A stretch of DNA of 64,000 nucleotides, taken from an uncultured Mediterranea sp. (GTDB taxonomy: Bacteria > Bacteroidota > Bacteroidia > Bacteroidales > Bacteroidaceae). Positions 61,915-64,000 of this stretch are shown in pieces. Where the stretch lies: assembly GCF_902493215.1 (NCBI RefSeq), contig NZ_CABUOL010000013.1, positions 1-64,000 of the forward strand, in the 5' to 3' direction. The notes under the pieces are model-generated. The model saw only the letters and a list, made by a program, of their open reading frames with translations. It was not told the DNA's origin and did not search any database. Positions within the stretch are counted from its first letter, which is position 1; each line of letters starts with the position of its first letter. Made by a program: the position numbers and the translations under genes.

Positions 61915-62994
61915 TTATTCGATGTGGTCGATGGTAACGTCCATACCTGTACGGAGCTGCTGGGTACCCGATATGATAACCGTGTCGCCCGCAGCCAGTC
62001 CCTTGACGACTTGCACCAGTGCGTCGGTACGGATGCCGGTGATGATATCCACCGGTTCGGCCTTGCCCGAGCGGTAGAGGAATACCTTGTCCTTACCCAT
62101 TTCGGGAACGATGGCTTGCGAGGGGATAGCCAGTGCGTCCTTGTATTCCTGCTTCTTCAGCGTGATGGAGGCGTAACGGCCCGGCATGATGCCGCTGGGG
62201 TTGGGATAGAGGGCGCGCACGGTCAGGGTGTGCGTATTGATGTCGAGGCTCGACTCGCGGGCATAGACTTGTGCGTGGTAGGTGTCCAGCGAGCCTTCCA
62301 GCGTGAAGCTCAGGTTGGTGCCCACCTTGATGTCGCGGGCATATCGCTCGGACACGGCAAACTCCAGCTTCAGGGGGGATATCTTGGTGAGCTTGGCCAC
62401 GATGGTGGTAGGCGAAGCGTAGGTACCCACACTCACCTGGCGCAAGCCGATGATGCCGTCGAAGGGGGCGCGCAGCTCGGTTTGTGCTATCTGCGCCTCG
62501 ACGCTTTCGATGTCGGCGTTCAGCGTGGCGAGTTCGGTCTTGACCTGCTCGTAGGCTTCCTGGCTGACGGCGTCGCGCTTCAGCAGGGCGTCCTGACGGA
62601 ATACGCGGTCTTCGGCCAGCTTCAGTTGTGAAACCAGTCGTTGCAGCTGTGCCTGCAGCGGGCGGTCGTTTACCTTGGCCAGCAGTTGGCCTTTCTTCAC
62701 CGTAGTGCCTTCTTCGAAGTTGATTTCAACGATTTTGCCCGACGTCTCGAACGAAAGGTTCACTTCCTCGTCGGGTATCAGACTGCCGATGATGGGAACT
62801 TCGTCGGTCAGTACGCGGGGCTGTACGATGGTGGCGTTGATGTTCAGCGCCTTCTTCCCGCGGCTTTGATTGGTCATTACTTTGTCGGCTTCGGCCAACT
62901 CTTCATTCGGTTTGGGCATTTGTGTATAGACTCCCCAACCCACTAGTCCGGCAGTCACAACCGTGACAATGCCCCATTTTACTCTCTTCTTCAT
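61915..62994 (-). CDS. RND efflux periplasmic adaptor (membrane fusion protein)
   Basis: A 359-residue adaptor joining the RND pump to the TolC-like channel. N-terminal membrane anchor (WGIVTVVTAGLVGWGVYTQ), then lipoyl half (GKIVEINFEEGTTVKKGQLL), helical hairpin (about 120-185, QLQRLVSQLKLAEDRVFRQD), second lipoyl half (APFDGIIGLRQVSVGTYASP), beta-barrel domain, and the membrane-proximal end (VKGLAAGDTVIISGTQQLRT). First gene of the operon. Its promoter was not clearly identified; a TATCTTAG at about 63052-63059 (minus) is one base off. Confidence 0.94.
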   Translation of the reverse strand: MKKRVKWGIVTVVTAGLVGWGVYTQMPKPNEELAEADKVMTNQSRGKKALNINATIVQPRVLTDEVPIIGSLIPDEEVNLSFETSGKIVEINFEEGTTVKKGQLLAKVNDRPLQAQLQRLVSQLKLAEDRVFRQDALLKRDAVSQEAYEQVKTELATLNADIESVEAQIAQTELRAPFDGIIGLRQVSVGTYASPTTIVAKLTKISPLKLEFAVSERYARDIKVGTNLSFTLEGSLDTYHAQVYARESSLDINTHTLTVRALYPNPSGIMPGRYASITLKKQEYKDALAIPSQAIVPEMGKDKVFLYRSGKAEPVDIITGIRTDALVQVVKGLAAGDTVIISGTQQLRTGMDVTIDHIE

Positions 62995-63150
62995 GCTTCC
63001 AGTTGTTCGTGGTATCAGTATATAAAATCAGCCTTTTTGGTTTTGAAGAGCTAAGATAGGGAATAGTTTAATATCTAACTATCAGATTATGCTTTATTAA
63101 CAGAGGAGGCGCCGCTTCTTCCTTTCCCGGGTGGCGGTGCAAAGGCAGGG

Positions 63151-64000
63151 TCAGTAGCCCGTACGGTATTTTCCTTCCTCCTTGTCGTCGAGCATGCTGA
63201 GGTAGGACTGGTAGCGCGACTCGCTGATGTAGTGTTCCTCGACGGCACGGCGCACGGCGCAACCGGGCTCGTGACGGTGCGTGCAGTTGCCGTAGCGGCA
63301 GTCGGCCGAGGTACGGAAGATTTCGGGGAAGTAATGGCCTATCTCTTCCTCTTCCATGTCGAAGGTACCGAAGCCTTTGATGCCCGGCGTGTCGATGAGG
63401 TAGCCTCCGCCTTCGAGGGGGAACATCTCGGAGAAGGTGGTGGTGTGCATGCCTTTGTTGTGGGCGGCGGATATCTCGCCCGTGCGGGCTGCGGCGTCGG
63501 GCAGGATGGCGTTGATGAGGGTGGACTTGCCCACGCCCGAGTGGCCGGACAGAAGGGTGACGCGTCCGCTCAGCTCGGCCTTGAGGAGGTCGATGCCCGC
63601 GCCTCCCTGCTTGGCCGAGACCTTGAAGCAGGGATAGCCGATAGTGGTATAGAGGTGGACGAGGCTGTCCAGGTAATGGAGGTCGTCGGCATCGTAGGCG
63701 TCTGTCTTGTTGAAGATGAGCTTGACGGGGATGCGATAGGCTTCGGCCGTGGCGAGGAAGCGGTCGATGAACGTGGTCGACGTTTCGGGGTAGTTGACGG
63801 TTACGATGAGCATGCACTGGTCGAGGTTGGCCGCGATGATGTGCGACTGCTTCGAGAGGTTCGAGGCACGGCGGATGATGTAGTTGCGCCGGTCTTCGAT
63901 TTCGCTGATGAAGGCGGTGCCTTCCTGATTGAGCAGGATGTGTACGTAGTCGCCCACCGCCACGGGGTTGGTGCTGCGAATACCCTTCAGGCGGAAGTTG
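63151..64000 (-). CDS. rsgA: Ribosome small-subunit GTPase RsgA (partial)
   Basis: The gene runs off the right edge: the frame is open through NFRLKGIRSTNPVAVGDYVH up to the last base, so its start is outside. A late-stage 30S assembly GTPase with circularly permuted GTP motifs: G4 IFNKTDAY comes before G1 SGHSGVGKSTLINA, and G3 DTPGIKGFG follows. The C-terminal zinc motif is CRYGNCTHRHEPGCAVRRAV. About 282 codons are visible out of an expected 310 or so. The adaptor gene begins 156 bases downstream on the same strand. Confidence 0.96.
   Translation of the reverse strand, partial: NFRLKGIRSTNPVAVGDYVHILLNQEGTAFISEIEDRRNYIIRRASNLSKQSHIIAANLDQCMLIVTVNYPETSTTFIDRFLATAEAYRIPVKLIFNKTDAYDADDLHYLDSLVHLYTTIGYPCFKVSAKQGGAGIDLLKAELSGRVTLLSGHSGVGKSTLINAILPDAAARTGEISAAHNKGMHTTTFSEMFPLEGGGYLIDTPGIKGFGTFDMEEEEIGHYFPEIFRTSADCRYGNCTHRHEPGCAVRRAVEEHYISESRYQSYLSMLDDKEEGKYRTGY

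Overview
The window looks like a Bacteroidales gut commensal (Bacteroides or a close relative such as Phocaeicola). It has two SusC/SusD pairs, many Bacteroidota promoters of the TTG-N19..20-TAnnTTTG type, a thymidine kinase/AI-2E-type transporter pair, and an M64 peptidase with BACON-like repeats. The species cannot be fixed from this sequence alone.

Layout. (1) Positions 1 to about 20.5 kb are the right half of a GC-rich prophage, all on the + strand: protease/scaffold C-terminus, major capsid, an amidase with two overlapping lysis-type genes, tail tube, a tail-assembly pair that seems to need a -1 frameshift, tape measure, distal tail and hub proteins, small tail proteins, and a 2185-residue tail protein. 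That last protein has LamG-like, CotH-like and leucine-rich-like regions and ends in a domain whose codon pattern looks like the variable region of a diversity-generating retroelement. Three TTTCGnTTTG iterons near 20.45-20.50 kb may be the right end of a Mu-like transposable phage. (2) 20.6-33.4 kb is housekeeping: ROK glucokinase, a HigBA-type toxin-antitoxin pair, rplS, a two-gene 5'-nucleotidase followed by a GH3/serine-hydrolase fusion, tRNA-Lys, tdk with an AI-2E-type transporter, rsmI, and a MarC protein. (3) 33.4-50.5 kb is a bipolar outer-membrane uptake locus. A complete SusC/SusD/lipoprotein/M64 peptidase operon runs leftward. A second SusC/SusD/lipoprotein operon runs rightward, but its SusC lacks a signal peptide and a convincing start. 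A perfect 39-bp inverted repeat sits inside both susC genes. It bounds a 3.37-kb segment carrying the only good promoter, the signal-peptide codons of SusC, a tyrosine recombinase and a choloylglycine (bile salt) hydrolase. Inversion would join promoter and signal peptide in frame to the second susC and switch the first off. (4) 50.6-64 kb holds hflX, a left-handed beta-helix protein, a class I fumarase, a 22-23 bp repeat array, a membrane acyltransferase, a TolC/RND/adaptor efflux operon, and rsgA cut by the window edge.

The most interesting system is the recombinase-linked SusC/SusD inversion switch with a bile-salt-hydrolase-family gene inside the invertible DNA. Related SusC/SusD inversions are known in Bacteroides fragilis; the hydrolase cargo and two-operon flip-flop are what stand out here. 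Second is the orphan retroelement-type variable region in the phage tail protein.
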